A stretch of DNA of 64,000 nt from Rahnella laticis (GCF_015644585.1 NZ_JADOBI010000006.1:124001-188000); one strand, 5' to 3'. Shown: positions 38,670 through 47,374, numbered from the stretch's first letter. Made by a program: numbers and translations. The notes: a model not told the origin generated them from the sequence alone.

Positions 38670-39665
38670 TCAAATGCTTCCGCCTGCCGAGATGGTGAAC
38701 CCAACATCCACCATCCTCGGAAAGACTTCTTCGCCGCGCAATCTTGCCAGCAGGCGTTCGGCGGAAATCTGCCCCATTCTTTCACGCGGCGTGAGTACGC
38801 TGGCGAGCGGTGGCTCCATCGCCTGCCCCATATTGTGACCATGGAAACCGGCAATCGCCATTTGTGACGGAATGCTCAACCCCTGCCGTAAACATTCAAA
38901 GAAAGCACCCGCCGCGAGGTCATCGTTGGTGCAGAAAATACTGTCGATTTGCGGCCAGTCTTTTTGCGCCTGACGCAGTAATTCCGCACCGCCGCTGTAG
39001 CTGGATGAACGGCTGGTCATCACACTGTAAGGCTCCAGCCCGGATTCACGCATCGCCTGCTCGTAACCCTGCTGTTTGATGATCGTACGCTCATCCTGAC
39101 GCGCGCCGAAATACACCACATGCCGGTGCCCGTGCGCGATGATCTGCTGCGTCATCTGCCGCGCGGCTTCGAAGTTGTTAAAACCGACCGCCAGATCCAC
39201 GCACGGCGAGACGCAGTCCATCATCTCAACTACCGGAATGCCGGCCACTTCGATCATTTTCAGCGTACGCGCGGTGTGATGGCGTTCGGACAAAATCAGG
39301 CCGTCGATATTGTAAGAAAGCAGCGACGTGAGACGCTGTTCTTCGCGCTCCTGGCTGTAGCCGTAGTGCGCCAGCATGGTCTGGTAGCCGTGAATATCCG
39401 TGACGCTTTCGATGCCACGCAGCACTTCGGCGAACACCTGATTGGTCAGTGACGGCAATAACACGCCGATGGCGCGACTTTTGGCGTTCGAGAGAATATC
39501 CGGGGCGCGGTTTGGGATGTAACCCAGTTCATCGAGCGCAGCCGAAATCTTTTCCTGCAAGGCGCTGGAAACTTGTTCGGGATTGCGCAAATAACGGCTG
39601 ACCGTCATTTTGGTGATGCCCACTTTGTCGGCAACATCCTGGAGTACGGGCCTTTTTTTCTTCAC
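38670..39665 (-). CDS. gntR: LacI-family gluconate repressor GntR
   Basis: 331 residues from the GTG at 39665 (MKKKRPVLQDVADKVG, matching E. coli GntR); a TTG three codons upstream is an alternative start. It has an N-terminal LacI helix-turn-helix (VLQDVADKVGITKMTVSRYL) and a periplasmic-binding-protein-like effector domain that senses gluconate. Long blocks agree with GntR (GYIPNRAPDILSNAKSRAIG, NQVFAEVLRGIESVTD, IAGFHGHNMGQ). It should act at the operator at 37947. Confidence 0.94.
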   Translation of the reverse strand: MKKKRPVLQDVADKVGITKMTVSRYLRNPEQVSSALQEKISAALDELGYIPNRAPDILSNAKSRAIGVLLPSLTNQVFAEVLRGIESVTDIHGYQTMLAHYGYSQEREEQRLTSLLSYNIDGLILSERHHTARTLKMIEVAGIPVVEMMDCVSPCVDLAVGFNNFEAARQMTQQIIAHGHRHVVYFGARQDERTIIKQQGYEQAMRESGLEPYSVMTSRSSSYSGGAELLRQAQKDWPQIDSIFCTNDDLAAGAFFECLRQGLSIPSQMAIAGFHGHNMGQAMEPPLASVLTPRERMGQISAERLLARLRGEEVFPRMVDVGFTISAGGSI

Positions 39666-39759
39666 GTTTTTCAATGAACTGGATTAAGGGGATCAGAGCG
39701 TAATGGTAGCAAACAATCGCGCAGGCGGGTATCCGTTGCTGCGCGACATGAGATGTGGG

Positions 39760-40677
39760 TCAGAAAGGGATAGAAAGCTGCCCGCGCACCGGCGAGCCCG
39801 CGTTCGCTGAAAATTGCCCGGCGAGCAGCGCCATGGCGGTTTGTGCCAGCGTTTCCAGCGGATACGTGATGGCCGGAACGGCGGAAATACCCGGCGGTAA
39901 CGTGCTGTCGAGGCTGAAAACCATCACGCTGGCGGGCACCGCGCGCCCGTGTTGTGCGAGCTGGCGCAAGGCGTCCTGCGCGCGGGCATCGTCCGGCACC
40001 AGCAATGCGTTGAACGGAACGTTTTGCGCCAGCAGCTGCGCCAGCGCCTGTTCGCCACTGTGGACTAACCGCCGGTCGTACGGCAGCAGGAATTTTTCCA
40101 GCGCCTGATGATAACCCTGCAAGATTTGCCCGGCGGTTTCGCCATTTTCTGCATTAATCAGCGCAATCTGTCTGCGCCCTTGCTGCAAAACATACTGGCA
40201 GGCGGTTTCGGCGGCAAAGCTGCGGTCAAAATGAATGCTGCGGTCGGAGTCTTCATCCAGACAATCAATGGTAATCACGTTTTCCGGCAAAGGAGGCAGT
40301 TCAAAGCGCGCGCCGATCACGATCATCGCATCGCATAATCCTCTGCCGATTTCGTTAACCGAATGCGCCAGACCCGCCGCATCCGTGGCGAATCTCAGCA
40401 GCAAATATTTCTGGTTCAGCCGTAACTCTTTTTCCAGCGCGTGCAGATAACCGGTGGACTGGTTGATGTTTTCGGCCGCACAAATCACACCGATACAGCC
40501 GGTGGACTGCGTGGACAGCGACTGCGCAATCACGCTCGGTTTGTATTGCAGCGTTTCCACCGCCTGCATTACGGCCAGGCGGCTTTCCTCTTTTACTCCG
40601 CGGCTGCCACTCAGGACACGGGAAACTGTCGCTTTCGACACGTTCGCCAGCCGCGAGACGTCGTTTATGTTTGCCAT
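39760..40677 (-). CDS. LacI-family regulator of the beta-glucoside PTS operon
   Basis: 305 residues, shorter than the typical ~335. The N-terminal helix-turn-helix NINDVSRLANVSKATVSRVL and the hinge helix region (YKPSVIAQSLSTQSTG) are clear. The effector domain is diverged. It is the last gene of the operon behind the 6-phospho-beta-glucosidase (12-base gap), so local control is likely. The operator candidate TGGAAACCGGTTTCCA at 43817 lies at the other end of the operon. It resembles AscG/CelR-type regulators, but I cannot name an ortholog. Confidence 0.85.
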   Translation of the reverse strand: MANINDVSRLANVSKATVSRVLSGSRGVKEESRLAVMQAVETLQYKPSVIAQSLSTQSTGCIGVICAAENINQSTGYLHALEKELRLNQKYLLLRFATDAAGLAHSVNEIGRGLCDAMIVIGARFELPPLPENVITIDCLDEDSDRSIHFDRSFAAETACQYVLQQGRRQIALINAENGETAGQILQGYHQALEKFLLPYDRRLVHSGEQALAQLLAQNVPFNALLVPDDARAQDALRQLAQHGRAVPASVMVFSLDSTLPPGISAVPAITYPLETLAQTAMALLAGQFSANAGSPVRGQLSIPF

Positions 40678-40689
40678 GCCGTTCCTTTG

Positions 40690-42072
40690 TTAATCGAAAC
40701 CGTTGTTTTTAGACACGTTAGCGAACCATTCGCCGCTTTTCTTCACCGTCCGTTTTTGGGTGGCGAGATCCAGTTGCACAAAACCATAGCGGTTTTTGTA
40801 CGCATTCATCCATGACCAGCAGTCGATAAATGTCCACATATGGTAACCGAGACAGCCGCTGCCCTCCTGCAATGCGCGGTGTAACCATTTCAGATGTCCG
40901 CTGACAAATTCGATACGGTAGTCATCGTCAATACGGCCCGCCTGTTCGAAGCGCAGTTCATTTTCCACACCCATGCCGTTTTCGGAAATGAAACAACGCG
41001 GATTGCCGTAATTTTCACGCAGATTGGTGAGGATATCGTAGATCCCCTGCTCGTAAATTTCCCAGCCACGGTGCGGGTTCATTTTACGGCCCGGCATCAC
41101 GTAGTTATCGAAGAACCACTCCGGCATAAACGGACTTTCAGGATTCACCATGCTGTCGCGGCACTGGATACGGCGCGGCTGGTAATAATTGATGCCGAGT
41201 AAATCCACCACGCCCTGCTGCAACAGCGCTGCATCGCCTTCCTGACACGCCGGAAGCTGGCCGTGTTTTTTCAGCAATTCCACCAGTTCCTGCGGATATT
41301 CACCACGCAGCGCCGGATCGAGGAAACTGCGGTTAAACATCAGGTCAGCAATGTTCGCGGCTTTCAAATCTGCCGGATTTTGCGAACGCGGATACGACGG
41401 CGTGAGGTTGAGAATGATGCCAATTTCGCCGCCCTGCTGTCGGGCACGATAGGCTTTCACCGCCAGCGAATGCGCCAGCATGGTGTGATAGGCCACGGTC
41501 GCAGCGCGTTTGAAATCCACCACATTCGGATAATGGAAATCATACAAATAACCGCCTTCCACCGGCACGACCGGTTCGTTGAACGTGAACCAGTGTTTGA
41601 CGCGGTCACCGAACAGCGCAAAACAGGTATCGGCATATTTTGCGTAAGCCTCCACGACGTCGCGATTTTCCCAGCCGCCAATTTCCTGCATCGCCATCGG
41701 CATATCGAAATGGAACAGGTTGATAAACGGCTGCACGCCCTGCGCCAGCATTTCGTCAATCACCTGATTATAAAACGCCACGGCTTCCGGGTTCACTTCG
41801 CCCTTTCCGCCCGGGATCAGCCTCGCCCAGGAAATGGAGGTGCGAAACGTGTTGTGGTTAAGCTGTTTCAGCAGCGCGATGTCCTCGCGCCAGTTTTTAT
41901 AAAACGTCGATGTGTCCTGCGGGCCGACGTCGTTATGGAAACGCGTCGGTTGCTGCGAATACCAGTGATCCCAGACCGTCGCACTTTTACCGTGGCTCAG
42001 GGCTTCACCTTCCGTTTGCGGCGCAGAACTGGCGCTGCCCCACCAGAACTCTTTTGGAAATGCGTATTTCAT
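40690..42072 (-). CDS. 6-phospho-beta-glucosidase, GH1 family
   Basis: 460 residues from the second ATG (MKYAFPKEFWWGSASSAPQT), which has GAGG at a good distance; an ATG two codons upstream (42078) sits directly on that site. It hydrolyses phosphorylated beta-glucosides brought in by the PTS. The acid/base glutamate is in TFNEPVVP and the nucleophile in FISENGMG. The C-terminal SWMNAYKNRYGF is the phosphate-binding signature that marks 6-phospho-glycosidases over plain beta-glucosidases. It is encoded after the IIC gene with a 23-base gap. Confidence 0.93.
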   Translation of the reverse strand: MKYAFPKEFWWGSASSAPQTEGEALSHGKSATVWDHWYSQQPTRFHNDVGPQDTSTFYKNWREDIALLKQLNHNTFRTSISWARLIPGGKGEVNPEAVAFYNQVIDEMLAQGVQPFINLFHFDMPMAMQEIGGWENRDVVEAYAKYADTCFALFGDRVKHWFTFNEPVVPVEGGYLYDFHYPNVVDFKRAATVAYHTMLAHSLAVKAYRARQQGGEIGIILNLTPSYPRSQNPADLKAANIADLMFNRSFLDPALRGEYPQELVELLKKHGQLPACQEGDAALLQQGVVDLLGINYYQPRRIQCRDSMVNPESPFMPEWFFDNYVMPGRKMNPHRGWEIYEQGIYDILTNLRENYGNPRCFISENGMGVENELRFEQAGRIDDDYRIEFVSGHLKWLHRALQEGSGCLGYHMWTFIDCWSWMNAYKNRYGFVQLDLATQKRTVKKSGEWFANVSKNNGFD

Positions 42073-42101
42073 CGTCATCCTCGCTGTCCGTTGCTTTGCG
42101 T

Positions 42102-43430
42102 TTAGCTGTTGACCGGTACGGCGTTACCCGCCGTTTGGGCACCGGCCTTTTCCGCTTCCTGTTTGAGTAAGGTACGTTCGTACGCTTTCAGGAACGGGTA
42201 ATACATCACTGCTGATAACACCATACAGAACAGGCACATAATTACCGGACTGAATGCCCAGTTTGCGGCCCATGACGCACCAATTGGCGCAGGCGTTGTC
42301 CAGGGTGTGAGCGACACCACTTGCGCGACCCAGCCGAGTTTTGTGGCGGTATACGCGAAAACGGCGTTAAGCATTGGCACCAGTGTGAACGGCAGGAAAA
42401 ATACCGGATTCATGATAATCGGCGTGCCAAACAGGATCGGTTCGTTGATGTTGAAGAAGCTCGGTACCACGCCCATTTTACCAATCGTCCGCAGATGCAC
42501 GGCCTTGCTGCACAACAGCAAAATCGCCAGCGGCAGGGTCGAGCCGACGCCGCCAATCAGCAGATAGTGATCCCAGAAACCTTGCAGATAAATGTGCGGC
42601 AGCGGTTCGCCCGCCTGTAACGCGGTCTGGTTCAGAGCCAGATTGGTCATCCAGAACGGGTTCATAATGCCGGTGACAATCAGCGCGCCGTGAATACCGG
42701 CAAACCAAAGCACCTGACAGATAAACACTGAAATGAGAATCGCCGGCAGGGAATCCGACGCGGAAACCAGCGGTGCGAGCAGATGCATAATCGCTTCAGG
42801 AATAATCATGCCGGTGGTGGACTGAATAAACAGGTTCAGCGGATGCAGCGTGGCGACAATCACGACCACCGGGATCAGGATTTCAAACGAGCGCGCCACG
42901 CCGGTCGGAACTTCTTTTGGCAGGCGGATCGTAATGTTGCGGCGTTTGAGCAGCGCATACACTTCGGCGGCATAAATCGCCGTCAGGATCGCGGTAAAAA
43001 TGCCTTCGCCGGAGAAGTATTGCGTTGAAATTTGTTTGTCGTGATACGGCGCGGCGACCAGCAAAAAGGCCATAAACGCCAGTAAACCGGTCATGATCGG
43101 TTCGAGTTTGTAATATTTCCCCAGGCTCGCGCCGATACCGACGGAAATGAAAAAGGTCATGACGCCCATGCTCAGATACCACGGCAGCATCAGCTGTTCG
43201 CGGTATTTCAGCGAGAGGTCCAGCCAGCCGCGCGCGAAACCGTTGGTGGTATCCGGCGAAAATGGCGGAAAAATAAAGACCAGCATGAACGACCCGATAA
43301 TCATGAAAGGCAGCGCGGCGATAAAACCGTCGCGGATCGCAATCACATGCCGCTGCTGGCCGACGCTGCCCGCCAGCGGCGTGATGTGCTTTTCGATGAC
43401 GTTAACCATCGCCTGATAAAGGCCACTCAT
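42102..43430 (-). CDS. PTS lactose/cellobiose-family enzyme IIC
   Basis: 442 residues, about ten membrane segments. It is the sugar-translocating subunit of a beta-glucoside (cellobiose-like) PTS. Family blocks include FFNINEPILFGTPIIMNPVF and WFAGIHGALIVTGIMNPFW. Its start overlaps the IIB stop by four bases. The sugar cannot be read from the sequence, but the linked 6-phospho-beta-glucosidase points to a beta-glucoside. Confidence 0.93.
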   Translation of the reverse strand: MSGLYQAMVNVIEKHITPLAGSVGQQRHVIAIRDGFIAALPFMIIGSFMLVFIFPPFSPDTTNGFARGWLDLSLKYREQLMLPWYLSMGVMTFFISVGIGASLGKYYKLEPIMTGLLAFMAFLLVAAPYHDKQISTQYFSGEGIFTAILTAIYAAEVYALLKRRNITIRLPKEVPTGVARSFEILIPVVVIVATLHPLNLFIQSTTGMIIPEAIMHLLAPLVSASDSLPAILISVFICQVLWFAGIHGALIVTGIMNPFWMTNLALNQTALQAGEPLPHIYLQGFWDHYLLIGGVGSTLPLAILLLCSKAVHLRTIGKMGVVPSFFNINEPILFGTPIIMNPVFFLPFTLVPMLNAVFAYTATKLGWVAQVVSLTPWTTPAPIGASWAANWAFSPVIMCLFCMVLSAVMYYPFLKAYERTLLKQEAEKAGAQTAGNAVPVNS

Positions 43431-43750
43431 ACGCGGCTTCCTTCCTGTGCGATCAGGCCGAAGGCGAAGTCCAGCACGTTATCACCGCGCTGCATGCCGT
43501 AATCCATCATGTTGATAACTTCGACCGTAATATTGAATTCCGCCGCTCTCGCCGACAAATCACCCTGCATGTAACGCACCTGCGGCCCGAGCAACACCAC
43601 CTGATAATCACGGAATTTTTCGTCAAACTCGCTGGCTCCGAACGCATCAATCTGCACGTCTTCGCCGCGCTGTTCCGCAACCTCTTTCATTTTGCGAACT
43701 AACAAACTGGTCGACATTCCCGCCGAACAACAAAGCATGATTCTTTTCAT
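43427..43750 (-). CDS. PTS lactose/cellobiose-family enzyme IIB
   Basis: 107 residues. The phosphocysteine loop LCCSAGMSTSLLV has the phosphoryl-accepting Cys8 (Cys7 precedes it), as in ChbB. It carries phosphate to the sugar at the IIC subunit. It is the first gene of the operon, and no IIA gene is present in this cluster, so a IIA encoded elsewhere must supply the phosphate. The palindromic operator at 43817 lies 66 bases upstream. Confidence 0.93.
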   Translation of the reverse strand: MKRIMLCCSAGMSTSLLVRKMKEVAEQRGEDVQIDAFGASEFDEKFRDYQVVLLGPQVRYMQGDLSARAAEFNITVEVINMMDYGMQRGDNVLDFAFGLIAQEGSRV

Positions 43751-43816
43751 TTTTGCTTCACTCCCAGATGATTTATGTTCTGCCCGTTTCTCTTGCTGAG
43801 GGTATTTGAATCACTT

Positions 43817-43832
43817 TGGAAACCGGTTTCCA
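43817..43832. promoter_or_regulatory. LacI-family operator upstream of the beta-glucoside PTS operon
   Basis: TGGAAACCGGTTTCCA is a perfect 16-base palindrome with the central CG typical of LacI/GalR-family operators and close to the AscG site. It sits 66 bases upstream of the IIB start; a further half-site-like GAAACCA follows at about 43840. Confidence 0.75.
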
Positions 43833-43954
43833 TAGAACAGAAACCAATGTGCGAAGGGGGTCAAAGAATTGCTGGTCGATTTGTTGCGGGTGTGAATGCC
43901 GTCACGAAGCCGAAAAATTCAGCAATGCAAACGCGGGGAAAAAGACTAAGGGAC

Positions 43955-43985
43955 AAAAACAAAAAAGGCGACCGGAGTCGCCTTT
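43955..43985 (-). terminator. Terminator after yhhW
   Basis: On the minus strand, stem AAAGGCGAC/GTCGCCTTT with a 4-base loop, then TTTTTTGTTTTTGTC. It starts 19 bases after the yhhW stop. Confidence 0.85.
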
Positions 43986-44004
43986 AGCGTTGAGCCAGAA
44001 ATCA

Positions 44005-44706
44005 TCAGACCGGTGGCAGATCGAACAACAGAATTTCGCTGTCTTCATCGGCATGCACGGACAACGCCGTTTCATCCCAGATCGCCAGTGCATCGCTCGG
44101 CCCGGCTTTCTGGCCGTTAATGGACACGGTGCCTTTCACCACCTGGATCCACACACGGCGTTCAGCCTGGATCGTGTAAACCGACTGTTCGTCTTTTTTC
44201 AGCGCCCAGCGTGACAGCTCCATATCCTGGAAAACTTTCAGCGAGCCGTCGCGGGCATCTGGAGAAAGCACCAGCTGGCGGCCTTGCGGCGCGTCGAACA
44301 GACGCTGTTCGTAACGTGGCTCCAGACCTTTTTTGTCCGGAATGATCCAAATCTGATAAAGATGCAGTTTACGGTCGCTGTTTCCGTTGTACTCGGAATG
44401 CGTCACACCGGTCCCGGCGCTCATAATCTGGAACTCACCCGCCTGAATCTGCTCTTTGTTGCCCATGCTGTCCTGATGTTCCACGGTGCCTTCGAGCACG
44501 TAGGTCAGAATTTCCATGTCTTTGTGCGGATGCTTACCAAAACCTTGCCCCGCATCGATGAAATCTTCATTGATCACCCGCAGCGCGGAGAAGCCCATAA
44601 AGTTCGCATCGTAGTAATCGGCGAAAGAGAAGGTATGCCAGCTTTCCAGCCAGCCGTGACTTGCGTGACCGCGTTCTTGTGCCTGACGTAAGTAGATCAT
44701 GTTCAA
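44005..44706 (-). CDS. yhhW: Pirin-like quercetin 2,3-dioxygenase YhhW
   Basis: 233 residues (an in-frame ATG two codons in gives the MIYLRQA start seen in E. coli). Double-stranded beta-helix (cupin) protein of the pirin family. The metal ligands are in GKHPHKDMEILTYVLEG (the HxH pair near residues 59-61) and later in GTGVTHSEYN. The E. coli protein has quercetinase activity in vitro; the natural substrate is unknown. It lies next to ryhB and yhhY as in E. coli. Confidence 0.94.
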   Translation of the reverse strand: MNMIYLRQAQERGHASHGWLESWHTFSFADYYDANFMGFSALRVINEDFIDAGQGFGKHPHKDMEILTYVLEGTVEHQDSMGNKEQIQAGEFQIMSAGTGVTHSEYNGNSDRKLHLYQIWIIPDKKGLEPRYEQRLFDAPQGRQLVLSPDARDGSLKVFQDMELSRWALKKDEQSVYTIQAERRVWIQVVKGTVSINGQKAGPSDALAIWDETALSVHADEDSEILLFDLPPV

Positions 44707-44916
44707 CTCTCCTCAATGTTTTCTCTAGTCTAGTCAACGCCTGAGAATAAGAAAGCGTAAAAACTTCACCCCTCTGTTCAAAAAATATGAACAAACGCAG
44801 ATGATTAAATCCAAAGGATTTGTGGAAGACATGAGAAAGATTTGGAAAAGAGAAATAGCGTTTTTTCGAAGTAGTTCGTGTTGTGGGAAAGATAAGAAAA
44901 AAGTTTTTCCAAAATA
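44707..44916. other. Intergenic stretch upstream of yhhW
   Basis: About 210 AT-rich bases with no gene or clear motif. It presumably contains the yhhW promoter. The rest of the yhhW-yhhY gap is taken up by the ERIC element and ryhB. Confidence 0.5.
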
Positions 44917-45022
44917 GTTCAGGTTGGGAGAAGGCGGCAAGGGAACGAATCCCCGGGAGCATACATAAGTATGTGACCGGGGTGAGCGAGTACAGCCAAC
45001 GCACTACCAGCCGGAAATATGA
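44917..45022. repeat. ERIC (enterobacterial repetitive intergenic consensus) element
   Basis: The central part (GAATCCCCGGGAGC, CATACATAAGTATGTGACC, GGGGTGAGCGAG, CAGCCAACGC) matches the ERIC core, including most of the classical ERIC2 primer sequence. The ends GTTCAGGTTGGGAGAAGGCG and CCGGAAATATGAAG form the outer inverted repeat. It abuts the terminator side of ryhB with about 11 bases between. Confidence 0.85.
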
Positions 45023-45037
45023 AGGAAAAAAGGCAAA

Positions 45038-45144
45038 AAAAAAGCCAGCACCCGGCTGGCTAAGTAATACTGGAAGCAATGTGAGCAATGTCGTGCATTC
45101 TTGGGGACCCGTTTGACCTTGGTGTGAGGCCATCCCCGGAACGC
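45038..45144 (-). ncRNA. ryhB: Iron-responsive small RNA RyhB
   Basis: Read on the minus strand, the stretch GCACGACATTGCTCACATTG followed by CTTCCAGTATTACTTAGCC and the terminator hairpin AGCCAGC/GCTGGCT with a long T tract is essentially identical to the 3' two thirds of E. coli RyhB. This includes the central pairing core. The 5' third differs and the RNA is about 107 bases against 90 in E. coli. The start at 45144 is placed by aligning the promoter (TATTAT box). RyhB is an Hfq-dependent RNA made under iron starvation that represses mRNAs of iron-using proteins. Location between yhhW and yhhY supports it. Confidence 0.95.
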
Positions 45145-45146
45145 AT

Positions 45147-45165
45147 GGCAATAATAATCATTATC
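45147..45165. promoter_or_regulatory. Fur box at the ryhB promoter
   Basis: AATAATAATCATTATC matches the Fur consensus GATAATGATAATCATTATC over most positions (15 of the last 18). It overlaps the -10 region immediately upstream of ryhB, as in E. coli, explaining repression when iron is plentiful. Confidence 0.85.
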
Positions 45166-45276
45166 ATTCGCACTTGTAAAGCATTATTTTTCACCCAACA
45201 TTCGATTGACTCTTATCCAATTCCTGATAAATGTAGAGGATATTCAAACAGTAACCACAAAAAGAGGAGTGTCGCC

Positions 45277-45774
45277 ATGAGCGAAATAGTCATCCGCCAC
45301 GCAGAAGCCCGAGACGCCGAAGCGCTTCAACACCTATACGCTCAGGTTCCTGTTTACAGCGACACTCTCCAGCTCCCTTATCCGCCCGCCTCGCTATGGG
45401 AAGACCGTCTGGCAAACTCTGCGCCGGGAAGATTCGCGCTGGTGGCCTGCATTGACGACAAACTCGTCGGCAATCTCACGCTGATGGTCGAGCAGCCGTG
45501 GCGGCGTCGTCATGTGGCGACCTTCGGGATTGGCGTGGATACCGGCTTTCAGGGGCGCGGCGTCGGCAGCAAACTTCTCGCGGCGGCGCTGGAACTCTGC
45601 GACAAGTGGTTGCAGGTGAAGCGCGTCGAGCTGACAGTGTATGCCGATAACGACGCCGCTATCGGGCTTTACAAGAAGTATGGTTTTAGCATTGAAGGCC
45701 GCAGCCCGTACTACGCCCTGCGCGACGGCGAGCTGGTGGATACGCTGCACATGGGGCGCATCCACGGCGTTTAA
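45277..45774 (+). CDS. yhhY: GNAT-family amino-acid N-acetyltransferase YhhY
   Basis: 165 residues from the ATG at 45277 (MSEIVIRHAEARDAEALQ), preceded by AGAGGAG; the frame is open to 45088 but that part overlaps ryhB. The acetyl-CoA loop GFQGRGVGSKLL (Q/RxxGxG/A) is near residue 95. E. coli YhhY acetylates some amino acids and gives resistance to certain aminoacyl analogues. Its stop codon overlaps the yhhS stop codon by four bases on the opposite strand. Confidence 0.93.
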   Translation: MSEIVIRHAEARDAEALQHLYAQVPVYSDTLQLPYPPASLWEDRLANSAPGRFALVACIDDKLVGNLTLMVEQPWRRRHVATFGIGVDTGFQGRGVGSKLLAAALELCDKWLQVKRVELTVYADNDAAIGLYKKYGFSIEGRSPYYALRDGELVDTLHMGRIHGV

Positions 45775-46976
45775 TCTGTTCTGACGGAGGCGCTGGTTTC
45801 GCGCGGTAAACGCCGCAGAACCAGCGCCATCGCAATCAACACCAGCAACGCAGAACCCAGATAAATCGAATCAATCCCGGCCTGCGCCATCAGCATTCCC
45901 GCCAGCGGACCGGTAATTCCCAGTGATAAATCGAGAAATGCAGAATAGGTCGCCAGCGCGCTTCCCTGATTTTCCTGCGGCAATTTTTTAACCGCCACCA
46001 CGCCGAGCGCCGGAAAGACCAGCGAGAACCCCGCGCCCGTCAGGAATGCGCCGCCCATCGCGACCAGCGACGTCGGCGCGAAAAAGACCAGGATCAGCCC
46101 GGCGATTTCCACAACGAAGCACGCCAGCGCGACGCGTAAGCCGCCAAAACGATTGATGCAATTCGGAAACAGTAACCGCATGCCGACAAACGCCGCACTG
46201 AAGAATGTCAGCGAGAACGCTGCGCCGGACCAGTTTTTAGCATCGTAAAACAGCGTGATAAACGTCGCGATAACGCCAAAACCGGTGGAGGCCAGCGCGA
46301 GCATTATGCCGTAGGGCAAAATTTTCCCCAGCACCTGGCTGAACGGAATTTGCGTCGAAGCTTTCCCCGCGACCGGCGGTTTACGCCACGCCACCAGTAA
46401 CGCCGTCAGCGCCACCAGAATGATGCACACCGACAACAGCGTCAGGCCGCCGAGGCTGAAAATCCCCACACCGAGCGGCGCGCCAATCGCCATCGCGCCA
46501 TACGTCACCACCCCGCTCCACGAAATCACCTTGCCGATATGCAGCGAACCGACCACGCCGATGCCCCAGAGCGTCGAACCGGTTCCGGCAAAACTTTGTC
46601 CCGCGCCCAGCAGTAAACGCCCGGCACACAACAGCGTCAGGCTGACCGCCGGTGACGCGTCCATCCATAACGCCAGCAAATAGAACACGCCGCTAAGCAG
46701 GCAGCCGCTGAGCCCGAGCATCACCACGCGCTTTGGCCCGACTTTATCGGCGTAACGCCCGGCGTGCGGACGGCTCAGCAACGTCGCGAAGTATTGCAGG
46801 CTTATCACCAGCCCCGCCCAGAACGCGCTGTAGCCAAGATGGTCGTGGACATACCCCGGTAAAATCGCCAGCGGCAGGCCGATCGTCAGGTAGTTAGCAA
46901 AGTTGAAAACCAGAATGGAGAGGATCCGTAATGTGGTTTTTGAAGACGAACTTTCGGGCAAAGCGGGAGCAGGCAT
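45771..46976 (-). CDS. yhhS: Major facilitator superfamily transporter YhhS
   Basis: 401 residues, 12 membrane segments. It is very close to E. coli YhhS (FSAFWAGLVISLQYFATLLSRP-type block, here SAFWAGLVISLQYFATLLSR; GTGSTLWGIGVVGSLHIGKV; GFSLVFPALGVVAVK). MFS signature RYADKVGPKR lies between segments 2 and 3. YhhS is an exporter-like protein of unconfirmed substrate, related to arabinose efflux-type permeases. It converges on yhhY with overlapping stops. Confidence 0.93.
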   Translation of the reverse strand: MPAPALPESSSSKTTLRILSILVFNFANYLTIGLPLAILPGYVHDHLGYSAFWAGLVISLQYFATLLSRPHAGRYADKVGPKRVVMLGLSGCLLSGVFYLLALWMDASPAVSLTLLCAGRLLLGAGQSFAGTGSTLWGIGVVGSLHIGKVISWSGVVTYGAMAIGAPLGVGIFSLGGLTLLSVCIILVALTALLVAWRKPPVAGKASTQIPFSQVLGKILPYGIMLALASTGFGVIATFITLFYDAKNWSGAAFSLTFFSAAFVGMRLLFPNCINRFGGLRVALACFVVEIAGLILVFFAPTSLVAMGGAFLTGAGFSLVFPALGVVAVKKLPQENQGSALATYSAFLDLSLGITGPLAGMLMAQAGIDSIYLGSALLVLIAMALVLRRLPRETSASVRTD

Positions 46977-47374
46977 GGAAATCGACGTCTCACGAAGAAG
47001 GTTCTGGCATGTTGCACAGCCGTAAATGAGTCTTTGACTTTATTAGCAATAGGTTGTTTTAGCAACAAATTGGCGCTCCGGTTTTTGCGAAAGGGATCCA
47101 CGCACGCCTGAAAATAAAATGGACGTCCTTTTTTGGACATACAAAATAAAAATCAATAAGGGTATTATTCATTCGCCAAACAAATAATATAAAAAATAAA
47201 TTTCCGGATGATATTATTTTTCAGGCGCATTTCCTCGGTTATATATTGTAAAAAGTTCAAGGATAAAGATAATAGCGGCCCGAAACTAGTCTTTGGCAAG
47301 TCATAGCATGGTCCAATACTGGACAACCACAATATCTTAACGATATTTAAACTTATAGAAAATTATTATTTAAT
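46977..47374. other. AT-rich upstream region of the inverse-autotransporter operon
   Basis: About 400 bases, clearly more AT-rich than the flanking core genes. The pattern GTCC-N6-GGAC occurs twice, at 47125-47138 and 47311-47324, the second about 50 bases before the adhesin start codon. No clear ribosome site precedes that ATG. No gene is visible. A promoter for yhhS must also lie here. Confidence 0.5.

Noticed and set aside
44567-45151. 194-codon minus-strand frame across the yhhW-yhhY gap
   Set aside because: It runs through ryhB, its terminator and the ERIC element and into yhhW in the wrong frame; not a gene.
45088-45276. Upstream extension of yhhY
   Set aside because: The in-frame extension overlaps the ryhB promoter and RNA; the ATG at 45277 has a strong ribosome site and the homologous N-terminus.
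46886-47140. 84-codon minus-strand frame at the yhhS start
   Set aside because: Overlaps the yhhS N-terminus in another frame and has no recognisable features.
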